DNA of 64,000 bases. It comes from Brumimicrobium mesophilum (lineage in GTDB: Bacteria; Bacteroidota; Bacteroidia; Flavobacteriales_D; Crocinitomicaceae). The position numbers and the translations under genes are program-made. Location: assembly GCF_003025005.1 (NCBI RefSeq), contig NZ_PVSS01000001.1, forward strand, positions 62,001 through 126,000, given 5' to 3'. The stretch's first letter is position 1. Every line of letters begins with the position of its first letter. The notes beneath the pieces were generated by a model. It had not been told where the DNA came from. It saw nothing but the letters and a program-made list of their open reading frames with translations, and ran no database searches. Shown one piece after another: positions 54,589-62,684 of this stretch.

Positions 54589-54621
54589 CTAATATTTTTT
54601 CAATTTTAACGTTTAAACTTT

Positions 54622-54629
54622 TACATTTG
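54622..54629 (+). promoter_or_regulatory. Putative -7 box of the patatin gene
   Basis: TACATTTG fits TAnnTTTG and lies 25 bp before the TTG start of the patatin gene. A matching -33 is not clear. Confidence 0.45.
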
Positions 54630-54654
54630 TGCAAATTAACTCATTTAATACAGC

Positions 54655-56946
54655 TTGAAACGTAAGATTTTACTTTTTTTATTAGTTTTTAGTCTATTCT
54701 GCTCTAAAAATATCTCTGCACAACGTGTTGGTGTGGTATTAAGCGGCGGTGGTGCAACTGGTTTGGCACATATCGGAGTATTGAAAGCACTTGAAGAAGC
54801 TGAAATCCCAATCGACTATATTTCTGGAACAAGTGCCGGAGCATTAATTGGATCATTATACGCTTCAGGATATTCACCTGATGAAATTAAAGCTTACATT
54901 TTATCAGATGATTTCAAAAACATGGCTTCAGGAACGTTGGCTAAAGACGAAAGGTTTTTATTAAGGGCAAGAACCGAAGATCCGTCGATGTTGAACATCA
55001 ATTTTGCGAAAGACAGTATTTTCGTTAAATCTCTTCCAACAAATTTCTTAACTCCTTCGTATTTAGATTTCGAAACCATGCGTATTATTGGACACACAGG
55101 TGCAGCGGTTGGCAATGATTTCGATTCACTCTTTGTTCCATTCCGATGTGTCGCTTCTGATATTTATAAGAAAGAAAGTGTGATCTTCAAAAATGGAGAC
55201 TTGAATGCTGCTGTGAGGGCATCAATGACTTATCCATTTTATATGAATCCAATTCGAATTGATGGAAAATTATTTTTCGATGGTGGTTTATACAACAACT
55301 TTCCAGCGGATGTCCTTTACCATGAATTTCCAGTCGACTATATTGTTGGAAGTAACGTTTCCTTAAATGCTGCTCCACCAATGGAAGACGACATTATTAG
55401 TCAAATCACAACTATGTTTGTGCAAAAAACAAATTTTGATCTTCCCTGCAGTTATGGTGTAATTATAGAACCTAAAAGTGACATTGGAACCTTCGATTTT
55501 GAAAGAGCAGATGAAGCCATCGAAAGTGGATATGATGCCGCTCAAGTATATATTGACAGCGTTTTAATGAACACCTCCAGAAGAGTTAAACTTAGCGATT
55601 TGGAAGAAAAAAGAAAAGAATTCAGATCAAAAATAAACCCAATTAAAATAAGTTCGATAAGGGTTTCTTCATTTAGCTCATCAGATGTTTCTTTCGTTGA
55701 AAATAACTTTATGAAAGATACTTTAAGCGAACCGCTGACCCTTGACGAGTTTAAAAAGCATTATTTCAGAACTTATGCTACACATCAAATTAAATACCTT
55801 TATCCCACCTTAAAAAAACAGAGTGATTCCACTTATGAATTGGCAATGGAAGTAACGAAACAAAAACCTTTTTCATTAAGTGTTGGAGGACATTTCTCTT
55901 CCAGACCAGTAAATACGGCATACGTTGGATTTTCATACTGGGATTTAGGAAAAGGTGCTGTAGGACTTCATGGCGAAGCTCATTTTGGAAAATTTTATGG
56001 TTCTTCCAAATTAAAAGTTGATTACGATTTACCCACTTTATTCCCTGTTAGAATAAGTCCTTATTTCGTATTAAACAGGTGGGATTATTACAGAAGTTCT
56101 TCCACATTTTTCGAAGATGTGAATCCATCGTTTTTGATTCAAAATGAAATGTATTATGGTTTAACAATCGGAATTCCTGCTACGAGCAATGCCAAAACAA
56201 CCTTAGATTTAAGGAAATTTGAAAATAAAGACGATTATTATCAGACCTTAAATTATGCACCTGGCGACACGGCAGACATTACCTCATTCACAGGAGAAAC
56301 CGTCTCATTAAATTACGAATACAACACCTTGAATAGAAAACAGTGGGCATCAAACGGGAGTTTAATCAAAGGAAGCATTCGTTATGTTCAAGGTAAAGAA
56401 AACAGTGTTTCAGGAACAACACCAGGACAGGATTACGATGTTAGAAAAGGACACAGATGGATAAACTTATCGCTTGAGGGTCGTAAATATTTTGAATTCA
56501 GTCCCTTCTTTAAAGTAGGAGTATATGGAAAAGCTGTTCTAAATTCTCAATCATTATTTTCTAATTACACTGCTTCAATTTTGAATATGACCGAGTTTTC
56601 ACCTTTACCTGACAGCAGACCATTATTTATGAGTGAATATCGTGCGCCTCAATATGTTGGTGGTGGGTTAAATTTGATTTTCGATTATAATGACTACCTA
56701 GAATTAAGAATTGAACCTTACTTTTTTCAACCGTTTAGACAAATTATCCGATTAAATGAAACAGGGGATTTCGGATATTCAAATTTATTCGAAGAAGGTG
56801 TGTCTATGGTTGGTGCTTCGATGATTTTCCATTCTCCAATTGGCCCATTGCGACTTTCAACCAATTATTTCCCTAAACAAGATCAGAAATTCGTAACACA
56901 ATTAAGTGTTGGATACATCATTTTTAACGACCGTTCAATTCGTTAA
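54655..56946 (+). CDS. Patatin-like phospholipase fused to an outer-membrane barrel
   Basis: The protein begins at a TTG at 54655, the only start that keeps the signal peptide (residues about 1-22, ending ISAQ). The patatin domain follows: the oxyanion loop LSGGGATGLAHIGV near 29-42, the nucleophile GTSAG near 60-64, and the Asp in DGGLYNN near 205-211. A POTRA-like linker (about 310-390) then leads to a BamA/Omp85-type barrel of about 370 residues ending in VSYIIF-like strands. The layout is that of PlpD-type type Vd autotransporters. It is a 763-residue surface lipase or phospholipase, probably monocistronic. Confidence 0.9.
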   Translation: MKRKILLFLLVFSLFCSKNISAQRVGVVLSGGGATGLAHIGVLKALEEAEIPIDYISGTSAGALIGSLYASGYSPDEIKAYILSDDFKNMASGTLAKDERFLLRARTEDPSMLNINFAKDSIFVKSLPTNFLTPSYLDFETMRIIGHTGAAVGNDFDSLFVPFRCVASDIYKKESVIFKNGDLNAAVRASMTYPFYMNPIRIDGKLFFDGGLYNNFPADVLYHEFPVDYIVGSNVSLNAAPPMEDDIISQITTMFVQKTNFDLPCSYGVIIEPKSDIGTFDFERADEAIESGYDAAQVYIDSVLMNTSRRVKLSDLEEKRKEFRSKINPIKISSIRVSSFSSSDVSFVENNFMKDTLSEPLTLDEFKKHYFRTYATHQIKYLYPTLKKQSDSTYELAMEVTKQKPFSLSVGGHFSSRPVNTAYVGFSYWDLGKGAVGLHGEAHFGKFYGSSKLKVDYDLPTLFPVRISPYFVLNRWDYYRSSSTFFEDVNPSFLIQNEMYYGLTIGIPATSNAKTTLDLRKFENKDDYYQTLNYAPGDTADITSFTGETVSLNYEYNTLNRKQWASNGSLIKGSIRYVQGKENSVSGTTPGQDYDVRKGHRWINLSLEGRKYFEFSPFFKVGVYGKAVLNSQSLFSNYTASILNMTEFSPLPDSRPLFMSEYRAPQYVGGGLNLIFDYNDYLELRIEPYFFQPFRQIIRLNETGDFGYSNLFEEGVSMVGASMIFHSPIGPLRLSTNYFPKQDQKFVTQLSVGYIIFNDRSIR

Positions 56947-56976
56947 TCAATTTAAGGTTTTGTCCTTTTGAATTAT

Positions 56977-56984
56977 TACTTTTG
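56977..56984 (+). promoter_or_regulatory. Putative -7 box of def
   Basis: TACTTTTG matches TAnnTTTG, 16 bp before the def ATG. No -33 TTTG at the expected spacing. Confidence 0.4.
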
Positions 56985-56999
56985 TAGAAATTTAGAAGT

Positions 57000-57596
57000 A
57001 TGATATTACCTATTGTCGCCTATGGGGACCCAGTTTTAAAAGTTGAAGGAGTAGAAATAGACAAAGATTATGAAGGTCTAAAAGAACTCCTTGACAACAT
57101 GTGGGAAACAATGTACAATGCCCATGGAGTTGGATTAGCAGCACCTCAAATCGGGAAATCTATCCGTTTATTTATTGTTGACGCCTCTCCATTTGCAGAA
57201 GACGATGAGGACGGGAAACCAGATCCAAAAGCTGAAGGTTTAGATGGATTCAAAAAAGTATTCATAAACCCTATTATCGAAGAAGAAGAAGGTGAAGAAT
57301 GGGCTTTTAGAGAAGGTTGTTTAAGCATTCCTAACATTCGAGAAGATGTTTTCAGAAAAGAAAAAATTACCATTACTTATTTCGATGAGAATTTCGAATT
57401 TCATGAAGAAACGTATGATGGTTACGCAGCACGAATTATTCAACACGAATATGACCATGTAGACGGAGTTTTGTTTACTGACCATCTTTCAGTTCTGAAG
57501 AAAAAATTATTGACAAAGAAATTAACTAATATTTCAAAAGGAATAGTTGACATAGACTATCGTATGAAATTTCCCGTTATTAAAAGAAAAAGATAA
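57000..57596 (+). CDS. def: Peptide deformylase
   Basis: This Fe/Zn hydrolase removes the formyl group from new proteins. All three motifs are there: GVGLAAPQIG near residues 42-51, EGCLSIPN near 107-114 with the metal Cys, and QHEYDHVDGVLF near 147-158 with both His. It has 198 residues, with an acidic insertion (EDDEDGKPDPKAEG) in the middle, common in Bacteroidota enzymes. The lipoprotein gene overlaps its stop by one base (TAATG). Confidence 0.97.
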   Translation: MILPIVAYGDPVLKVEGVEIDKDYEGLKELLDNMWETMYNAHGVGLAAPQIGKSIRLFIVDASPFAEDDEDGKPDPKAEGLDGFKKVFINPIIEEEEGEEWAFREGCLSIPNIREDVFRKEKITITYFDENFEFHEETYDGYAARIIQHEYDHVDGVLFTDHLSVLKKKLLTKKLTNISKGIVDIDYRMKFPVIKRKR

Positions 57597-58189
57597 TGAA
57601 AAAGATTGTTTACATTTTAAGTTTGTTGACCATTTTCACTGCATGTAATTCTAACGAAGAAGTTAAAACTGAAACTGAAGAAATCACAGTTGATTGGATG
57701 AAAGCTTCTATCAAAGAAATGGATGATTCCTTACAGTTTATGATGAAAGAAGCAATGAATTCACCAAGTTTCAAGATGAATAAAGTTGCTTATCATGAAG
57801 CAATTAATAGAAATAAGGAATTCTATTCACTTTTCCCTGAGAATGATTATTCTGAAACAGCAATTGGAAAAGTAGCAGGATTATATCTTCAATTGAATGT
57901 TGAAAAAGAAGCTGTAAAGTGGAGAGATACGCTATTGATGAAATATCCCAATACCAAGGATAAAGTTGGTTTATTGGAACTGCAAATGAATTACTACGAC
58001 CATAATGATTACAATCCGGAAAAAATAAAACATTATGCAGATCGATTATTGGCAATAGAAAATTTGCCAGAAGAAAAGCGCGAACAATATGAATTTAGGC
58101 TTCAACATATTGATAAAACATTTGAAGAACTTATCGATTTTCAGATCAAAGAGAATTTTGAAAACATCGATATTGAGAAGGCTCAGTAG
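57596..58189 (+). CDS. Lipoprotein of unknown function, co-translated with def
   Basis: The signal peptide ends in a lipobox (FTACNSNEE, Cys at about 17). The 197-residue mature part is helical and looks like tetratricopeptide-type repeats (ETAIGKVAGLYLQLNVEKEA and further helices), but no motif is firm. Start and def stop overlap by one base, a strong sign of co-expression. Bacteroidota often have a small lipoprotein here, with no role known to me. Confidence 0.75.
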   Translation: MKKIVYILSLLTIFTACNSNEEVKTETEEITVDWMKASIKEMDDSLQFMMKEAMNSPSFKMNKVAYHEAINRNKEFYSLFPENDYSETAIGKVAGLYLQLNVEKEAVKWRDTLLMKYPNTKDKVGLLELQMNYYDHNDYNPEKIKHYADRLLAIENLPEEKREQYEFRLQHIDKTFEELIDFQIKENFENIDIEKAQ

Positions 58190-58235
58190 TTTGTTAAGGC
58201 TATGTTAAAAAACTGAATACTAGATTAAATCGTCA

Positions 58236-58243
58236 TACATTTG
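58236..58243 (+). promoter_or_regulatory. Putative -7 box of the DUF1573 pair
   Basis: TACATTTG fits TAnnTTTG, 22 bp before the first DUF1573 ATG. The -33 region (ACTG) is a weak match. Confidence 0.4.
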
Positions 58244-58265
58244 AATAAATCTAAAATTAAAAAAC

Positions 58266-58718
58266 ATGAAAAAAGTACTATTTACACTAACATTAATGTT
58301 TACTGCGCTATTCGGAATGAACACAGTAATGGCTCAAACTGCTGCAGTAGAAACAGGAGCAAAAATTGAATTTGAAAAAGAAACACACGATTACGGAACA
58401 ATCAACCAATATGCTGACGGAACTTGCGAATTCGTATTTAAAAATACTGGAAACGCGCCATTAGTTATTTCTAATGCAAAAGGTTCTTGCGGTTGTACAG
58501 TTCCATCTTGGCCACGTGAGCCAATTGCACCTGGACAAACAGGTTCAATCAAAGTGAAGTATGACACTAAGCGTGTAGGAATCATTGGTAAAAGCGTTAC
58601 TTTACAATCTAATGCTATCAATGAGCCAACAAAAACTATCCGTATTAAAGGTAACGTGAAAGCGGCACCAGCAGGAGGAGCTCCAGTTAACAAAAGTGGT
58701 GCACCAACTGAAAACTAA
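58266..58718 (+). CDS. DUF1573 exported protein 1
   Basis: The 150-residue protein has a signal peptide (to about residue 23, ending VMAQT). Its one domain holds the DUF1573 pattern: YGTINQYADGTCEFVFKNTG, then SCGCTVPSWPREPIAPGQTG near residues 77-96, with the Cys pair C78/C80. DUF1573 is an Ig-like fold found in many secreted Bacteroidota proteins, often in tandem or with T9SS components. It ends in Gly/Pro-rich sequence. The second copy starts 10 bp downstream. Confidence 0.88.
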   Translation: MKKVLFTLTLMFTALFGMNTVMAQTAAVETGAKIEFEKETHDYGTINQYADGTCEFVFKNTGNAPLVISNAKGSCGCTVPSWPREPIAPGQTGSIKVKYDTKRVGIIGKSVTLQSNAINEPTKTIRIKGNVKAAPAGGAPVNKSGAPTEN

Positions 58719-58728
58719 AAAAACAATT

Positions 58729-59109
58729 ATGAAGAACGTTTTCGTACTTCTAATGATGATAATAAATTCCGCTATTGGGTTCGCCCAGTATGCGGAATTT
58801 TCATTTTTGGAAAAAACCACTCACAAGTGGGATAAAGCAAATGAAGGTGATCAATTGCAGCATTATTTCGTTTTTAAAAATACCGGAAAAGTACCGCTGA
58901 TTATCAATGAAGCACTTGTGACTTGTAGCTGTACAAAAATTAAATTCCCTAATCATCCAGTCGCTCCAAATCAAAAAGATTCGATACTTGTGACCTTTGA
59001 CACCAATCAAAAATATTATATGCAAGATAGAATTATCAAATTAAAAGCAAATACAAAAAAAGAAGAAGAGTTGAGGATTAAGGTATATGTTGTTCCTAAA
59101 GAAAATTAA
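58729..59109 (+). CDS. DUF1573 exported protein 2
   Basis: I start at the ATG at 58729 (MKNVFVLLMM), 10 bp after the previous stop; a GTG at 58696 would overlap the earlier gene. It has a signal peptide and 126 residues. The DUF1573 features are HYFVFKNTGKVPLII and CSCTKIKFPNHPVAPNQKD. It resembles the first DUF1573 protein, with which it is clearly a duplicated pair, but has lost some Gly. Role unknown; an envelope location is inferred. Confidence 0.85.
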   Translation: MKNVFVLLMMIINSAIGFAQYAEFSFLEKTTHKWDKANEGDQLQHYFVFKNTGKVPLIINEALVTCSCTKIKFPNHPVAPNQKDSILVTFDTNQKYYMQDRIIKLKANTKKEEELRIKVYVVPKEN

Positions 59110-59199
59110 TTATTAAGGTTTAATGGTTAACGGGTTGGGTATTGAATCCCTTCTGCGTAGTGATTGGTGTTTACGTTTTCCTTTTGAATCCATAATTTT

Positions 59200-59252
59200 T
59201 CAATCCTTGAATCCTTGAATCTTTAAATTCTTGAATCCCTCAATCTTTGAAT
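59200..59252. repeat. Short imperfect tandem repeat
   Basis: Units of seven to nine bases on a (T)TGAATC(C) or CAATC theme repeat seven or eight times, giving CAATCCTTGAATCCTTGAAT and related strings. It lies between the DUF1573 pair and gldA. Similar stretches are often seen in Bacteroidota intergenic DNA; no function is known to me. Confidence 0.6.
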
Positions 59253-59324
59253 TACATAATCTTTTAACAGAATAACATTCTTAAAATCCTGCAATATCCT
59301 ATCTTCGTACTATAAAATTATACC

Positions 59325-60227
59325 ATGTCAATTTCTGTAAAACATCTTACTAAATTCTACGGGGAACAAGCCGCAGTAGACAACATTTCTTTTGAAGCAA
59401 AAAACGGTGAAATACTCGGTTTTCTGGGTCCAAATGGAGCTGGTAAATCGACTACGATGAAAATCATTACTAGTTTTATTCCTGAAACAGAAGGAAGTGT
59501 AGAAGTTTGTGGAATGGACATCAAGAAACATTCCCTAGAAGTAAGAAAAAAAATAGGTTATCTTCCAGAACACAACCCTATTTACCTTGACATGTACGTA
59601 AAAGAATATTTGAATTTTGTAGGGAAAATCTATAAAGTAAAAAACCTTAAAGCGCGTGTTACAGAGGTAATTGAATTGGTTGGTCTTCAAAAAGAACAAC
59701 ATAAAGTTATTGGTCAGCTTTCGAAAGGATATAGACAAAGAGTTGGCCTAGCACAGGCAATTATTCATGATCCTGAGGTGTTGATTTTAGATGAACCCAC
59801 TTCAGGATTGGATCCTAATCAATTGGCTGAAATTCGTGAATTAATTAAGAAAATAGGTAAAGAAAAAACGGTAATGCTTTCAACGCACATTATGCAGGAA
59901 GTTGAAGCCATTTGTGATAGAGTAATCATCATAAAGAATGGAAAGCTAGTTGCTAACGCTAAAGCGAGCGAATTGCAATCTAATGAGAGCAGCCAAGTTG
60001 TGTTTGTTGAATTTGACGCAGAAATTTCTCGAAATCGCTTAGCGAAAGTTCCAAATATTTCAAGAGTAGAAGAAATTACCAAAACAACTTTCTTAGTGAA
60101 ATCTGATTCTTCAATTGATTTAAGAAAAACAATTGCGGCCTACGCTCAAGATGAAAATTTATTGATTTTAACTATTCGTAAGGAAGAGAAGACTTTGGAA
60201 GAAGTTTTTAAAGACTACACTAGATAA
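59325..60227 (+). CDS. gldA: Gliding-motility ABC transporter ATP-binding subunit GldA
   Basis: The ATPase of the GldA-GldF-GldG transporter required for gliding in flavobacteria. The 300 residues have Walker A GPNGAGKSTTM near 37-47, a signature LSKGYRQRVGLA near 137-148, Walker B VLILDEPTSGLDP near 159-171, and a 90-residue C-terminal extension typical of the GldA/NatA-type. gldF and gldG are not next to it, as also occurs in Flavobacterium johnsoniae. I assign gldA on overall match to that protein; another efflux ABC ATPase is the alternative. Confidence 0.85.
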   Translation: MSISVKHLTKFYGEQAAVDNISFEAKNGEILGFLGPNGAGKSTTMKIITSFIPETEGSVEVCGMDIKKHSLEVRKKIGYLPEHNPIYLDMYVKEYLNFVGKIYKVKNLKARVTEVIELVGLQKEQHKVIGQLSKGYRQRVGLAQAIIHDPEVLILDEPTSGLDPNQLAEIRELIKKIGKEKTVMLSTHIMQEVEAICDRVIIIKNGKLVANAKASELQSNESSQVVFVEFDAEISRNRLAKVPNISRVEEITKTTFLVKSDSSIDLRKTIAAYAQDENLLILTIRKEEKTLEEVFKDYTR

Positions 60228-60282
60228 TTACGAATTAGTGTGTTTTTAGAGTTCAACCAAGTCATGAATTACAATAAATAGA

Positions 60283-60864
60283 ATGAAAAATTTATCAGCT
60301 ATTATTTTATCGTTGTATATCTCTTTGTTCGTTATTGGTCAGCCAGACACACTTTATTTGACAATTAATCAAAAGAAAACACTTGAATCGATGATTGATC
60401 GCTTTGAGGAGAAAAAGATGGATCTTGATGAAATCTATTTAGAAAACAAACGCTTTGATTCGTTGATTAGAATAATAGATAAAATGAATGATTCCAAACA
60501 TTCTAGTGTTGATGATAAAAACTCTGTTTATCGTATTGCAAAGACAATTTATCCGTATAGCTGGGAAGTTTCTTTTTGGGAAAATCCTACTGGGTGTTTT
60601 TTAGGAAACGATATAATTGAGCGTACTCAAGAACGACTTAGAGACTTTTGCAATTTATGCGAAGAATTGAGAGCTACTAATGAATTTGGGTTAACTCAAA
60701 AACAACTTTATCAAGTGCACGTGAAACAGATGGATGGTTATTTGATGAGACTAAAACATGCATTTCACTTCATAGATAAAAACCTTGAGGGAAGGTTATG
60801 GGCTCATTTGTATTTTGGAGTACTTGAAAAAACTCATTTAATAATATTAGCCGAACAAAAATAG
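60283..60864 (+). CDS. Exported protein of unknown function
   Basis: The 193-residue protein has a signal peptide (cleavage near residue 19, VIGQPD). The mature part is helical, with heptad-like Leu/Ile patterns at about 30-75 and no metal or catalytic motif I can see. It follows gldA by 55 bp on the same strand and could be co-transcribed. I do not recognise a family. Confidence 0.65.
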   Translation: MKNLSAIILSLYISLFVIGQPDTLYLTINQKKTLESMIDRFEEKKMDLDEIYLENKRFDSLIRIIDKMNDSKHSSVDDKNSVYRIAKTIYPYSWEVSFWENPTGCFLGNDIIERTQERLRDFCNLCEELRATNEFGLTQKQLYQVHVKQMDGYLMRLKHAFHFIDKNLEGRLWAHLYFGVLEKTHLIILAEQK

Positions 60865-60973
60865 ATTACCGGATATCAAAGTTCCCTCACCATGCTCTGT
60901 GAGTCTCTGTGAAAACAAACTGAACGAAGCGAACACCAACCACGAATTCGTAATTTAAAAATTAGTAATTGAT

Positions 60974-62596
60974 TTATTGAACTACCTTAACGCTTTTTTC
61001 CATTGCGTGTTGTGCGAAATCTTCTCCAACTGAGGTTTTATAATCGTAGATATAATCCACGTTTAGTTTTTCGAAAATCTCTTTTTCATCATCATAATGA
61101 CAGATTGCAGCAATTTTAAATTGTCTTTCTTTCATTTTGTTGATTTGCTTCATGGTATTGAAATTCGAAGCATAATCACTCATGGCCAAAACCACAACAT
61201 CAACTTTTTCCCAATTTGATTCATCCCAGAAATCTCTATCTGTCGTATCTCCCCAAACTACATTGTCTCCTTCATCCTTCAGTTGTTTTACTTTGTCAGC
61301 GTTATAATCTACTCCAACAACATAATCCGGAAAGGATTCTTTCAAATGATTATAAGCTGGCATCCCTATACTTCCCAATCCTACAATTACGTATTTTACT
61401 TCGCCGCTTATTGAAGCCTGTCTGTCAAGTTCTTTTGATGTCCTATTCCATCGGGCCAATTTATCATGGTATTTTTCATACAGTTCATACGATCTTGAGA
61501 TAAATGGTGATGACAGTAGGAAAGACAAACTCATGAAAATAGCCAATGTTGTTAGCCAATCATCTGTAATCATTCCATTTGATACAGCCACAGCACCTAC
61601 AATTAGTCCAAATTCTGAATAATTGGAAAGGTGTAAAGAAGTAAGAAAGTTTGTTCTTGCACGAAGGTTGAAAAAGGAGAATAATTTGATAAATAATAAT
61701 CCTTTAAACACCACAAAACCAAGCATGGCTAATGCAACTAAAACATTCAATAAGGTAGGAATTCCAGACAGTCCAATATTAATAAAGAAACCAATCAAGA
61801 AGAAATCCTTATAGCTCAACATTCTGTCATACAATTCCTCTTTTCGAGAGTGGTTCACAAGGAGCATTCCGATAATTAGTGCTCCCAAATCATATTTTAA
61901 ATCGACCAAATCGAAAGCTAATGCTCCAGCAATTAATGGCGCAAAGAATCCAAAAACGGTAAGCAATTCTCCGTGTCCAGATTTATCTAATAAACGACCT
62001 AAAATGATTTTTATTAGGTATAAATAAAGTGGTAAAGCTAAAACCCAAATTGAAGGCATCACACTCTTGGAAAGCGTTAAAAATACAACGGCAAAAATAT
62101 CTTGAATTACCAGGACTCCTATAGCAAACCTTCCATGACGGGAGGTAATTTCACCCCTATCTTCCAGCGATTTTATAATAAAAACGGTACTAGAGAAACT
62201 CAAAGCAAACCCAATGGTTAGTGAAGCTTCAAGAGTCATATCTGCAAAATATTGGAGTCCAGAAAATGTTAGTCCGAAGATAACTCCACCAATTGTGAGG
62301 GTTGTAAGAATTATATGAGAGGATGCCGTAATTAGAATCTCTGGCTTAATCAACTGCTTAATTTTGATTTTTAGACCAATAGTGAATAATAGGAGAATTA
62401 TACCCATATCAGAAAGCGGCACTAAAATTTCTTTTAAGTTTCCATCCGTAAATCCCGAAAAACTCAGGAAAAATCCAGTTCCTAGAAATCCTAAAAGTGC
62501 TGGAAGTCCAAGGCGCTTCATGAGCAAACCACTTAAAAATGCAAGGCTCAACCAAATTGCGTCTATATATCCTGCACTTAAATCTACATTATCCAT
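60974..62596 (-). CDS. Kef-type monovalent cation:proton antiporter (CPA2) with TrkA-N domain
   Basis: The first 370 residues form the CPA2 membrane domain (about 12 helices). The helical segment IGFALSFSSTVFIIKSL near residues 128-144 and VLVIQDIFAVVFLTLS near 161-176, with the ion-site Asp, are conserved. From residue 395 there is a Rossmann TrkA-N (RCK) domain, KYVIVGLGSIGMPAYN, that senses nucleotides. The 540-residue protein resembles KefB/KefC or K-efflux antiporters. It is alone on the minus strand. Potassium is the likely ion; sodium cannot be excluded. Confidence 0.9.
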   Translation of the reverse strand: MDNVDLSAGYIDAIWLSLAFLSGLLMKRLGLPALLGFLGTGFFLSFSGFTDGNLKEILVPLSDMGIILLLFTIGLKIKIKQLIKPEILITASSHIILTTLTIGGVIFGLTFSGLQYFADMTLEASLTIGFALSFSSTVFIIKSLEDRGEITSRHGRFAIGVLVIQDIFAVVFLTLSKSVMPSIWVLALPLYLYLIKIILGRLLDKSGHGELLTVFGFFAPLIAGALAFDLVDLKYDLGALIIGMLLVNHSRKEELYDRMLSYKDFFLIGFFINIGLSGIPTLLNVLVALAMLGFVVFKGLLFIKLFSFFNLRARTNFLTSLHLSNYSEFGLIVGAVAVSNGMITDDWLTTLAIFMSLSFLLSSPFISRSYELYEKYHDKLARWNRTSKELDRQASISGEVKYVIVGLGSIGMPAYNHLKESFPDYVVGVDYNADKVKQLKDEGDNVVWGDTTDRDFWDESNWEKVDVVVLAMSDYASNFNTMKQINKMKERQFKIAAICHYDDEKEIFEKLNVDYIYDYKTSVGEDFAQHAMEKSVKVVQ

Positions 62597-62684
62597 GTAC
62601 TTATTTTATTAAAAGTTTATCGAGGCCTCAAAAAATAATATTCTATTCACATAAACAAGGATTCAATGGTCCAAGTTTAGGTTC

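Noticed and set aside
58696-58728. GTG start of the second DUF1573 gene
   Set aside because: It would overlap the end of the first gene and precede the signal peptide with an unlikely segment; the ATG at 58729 fits.
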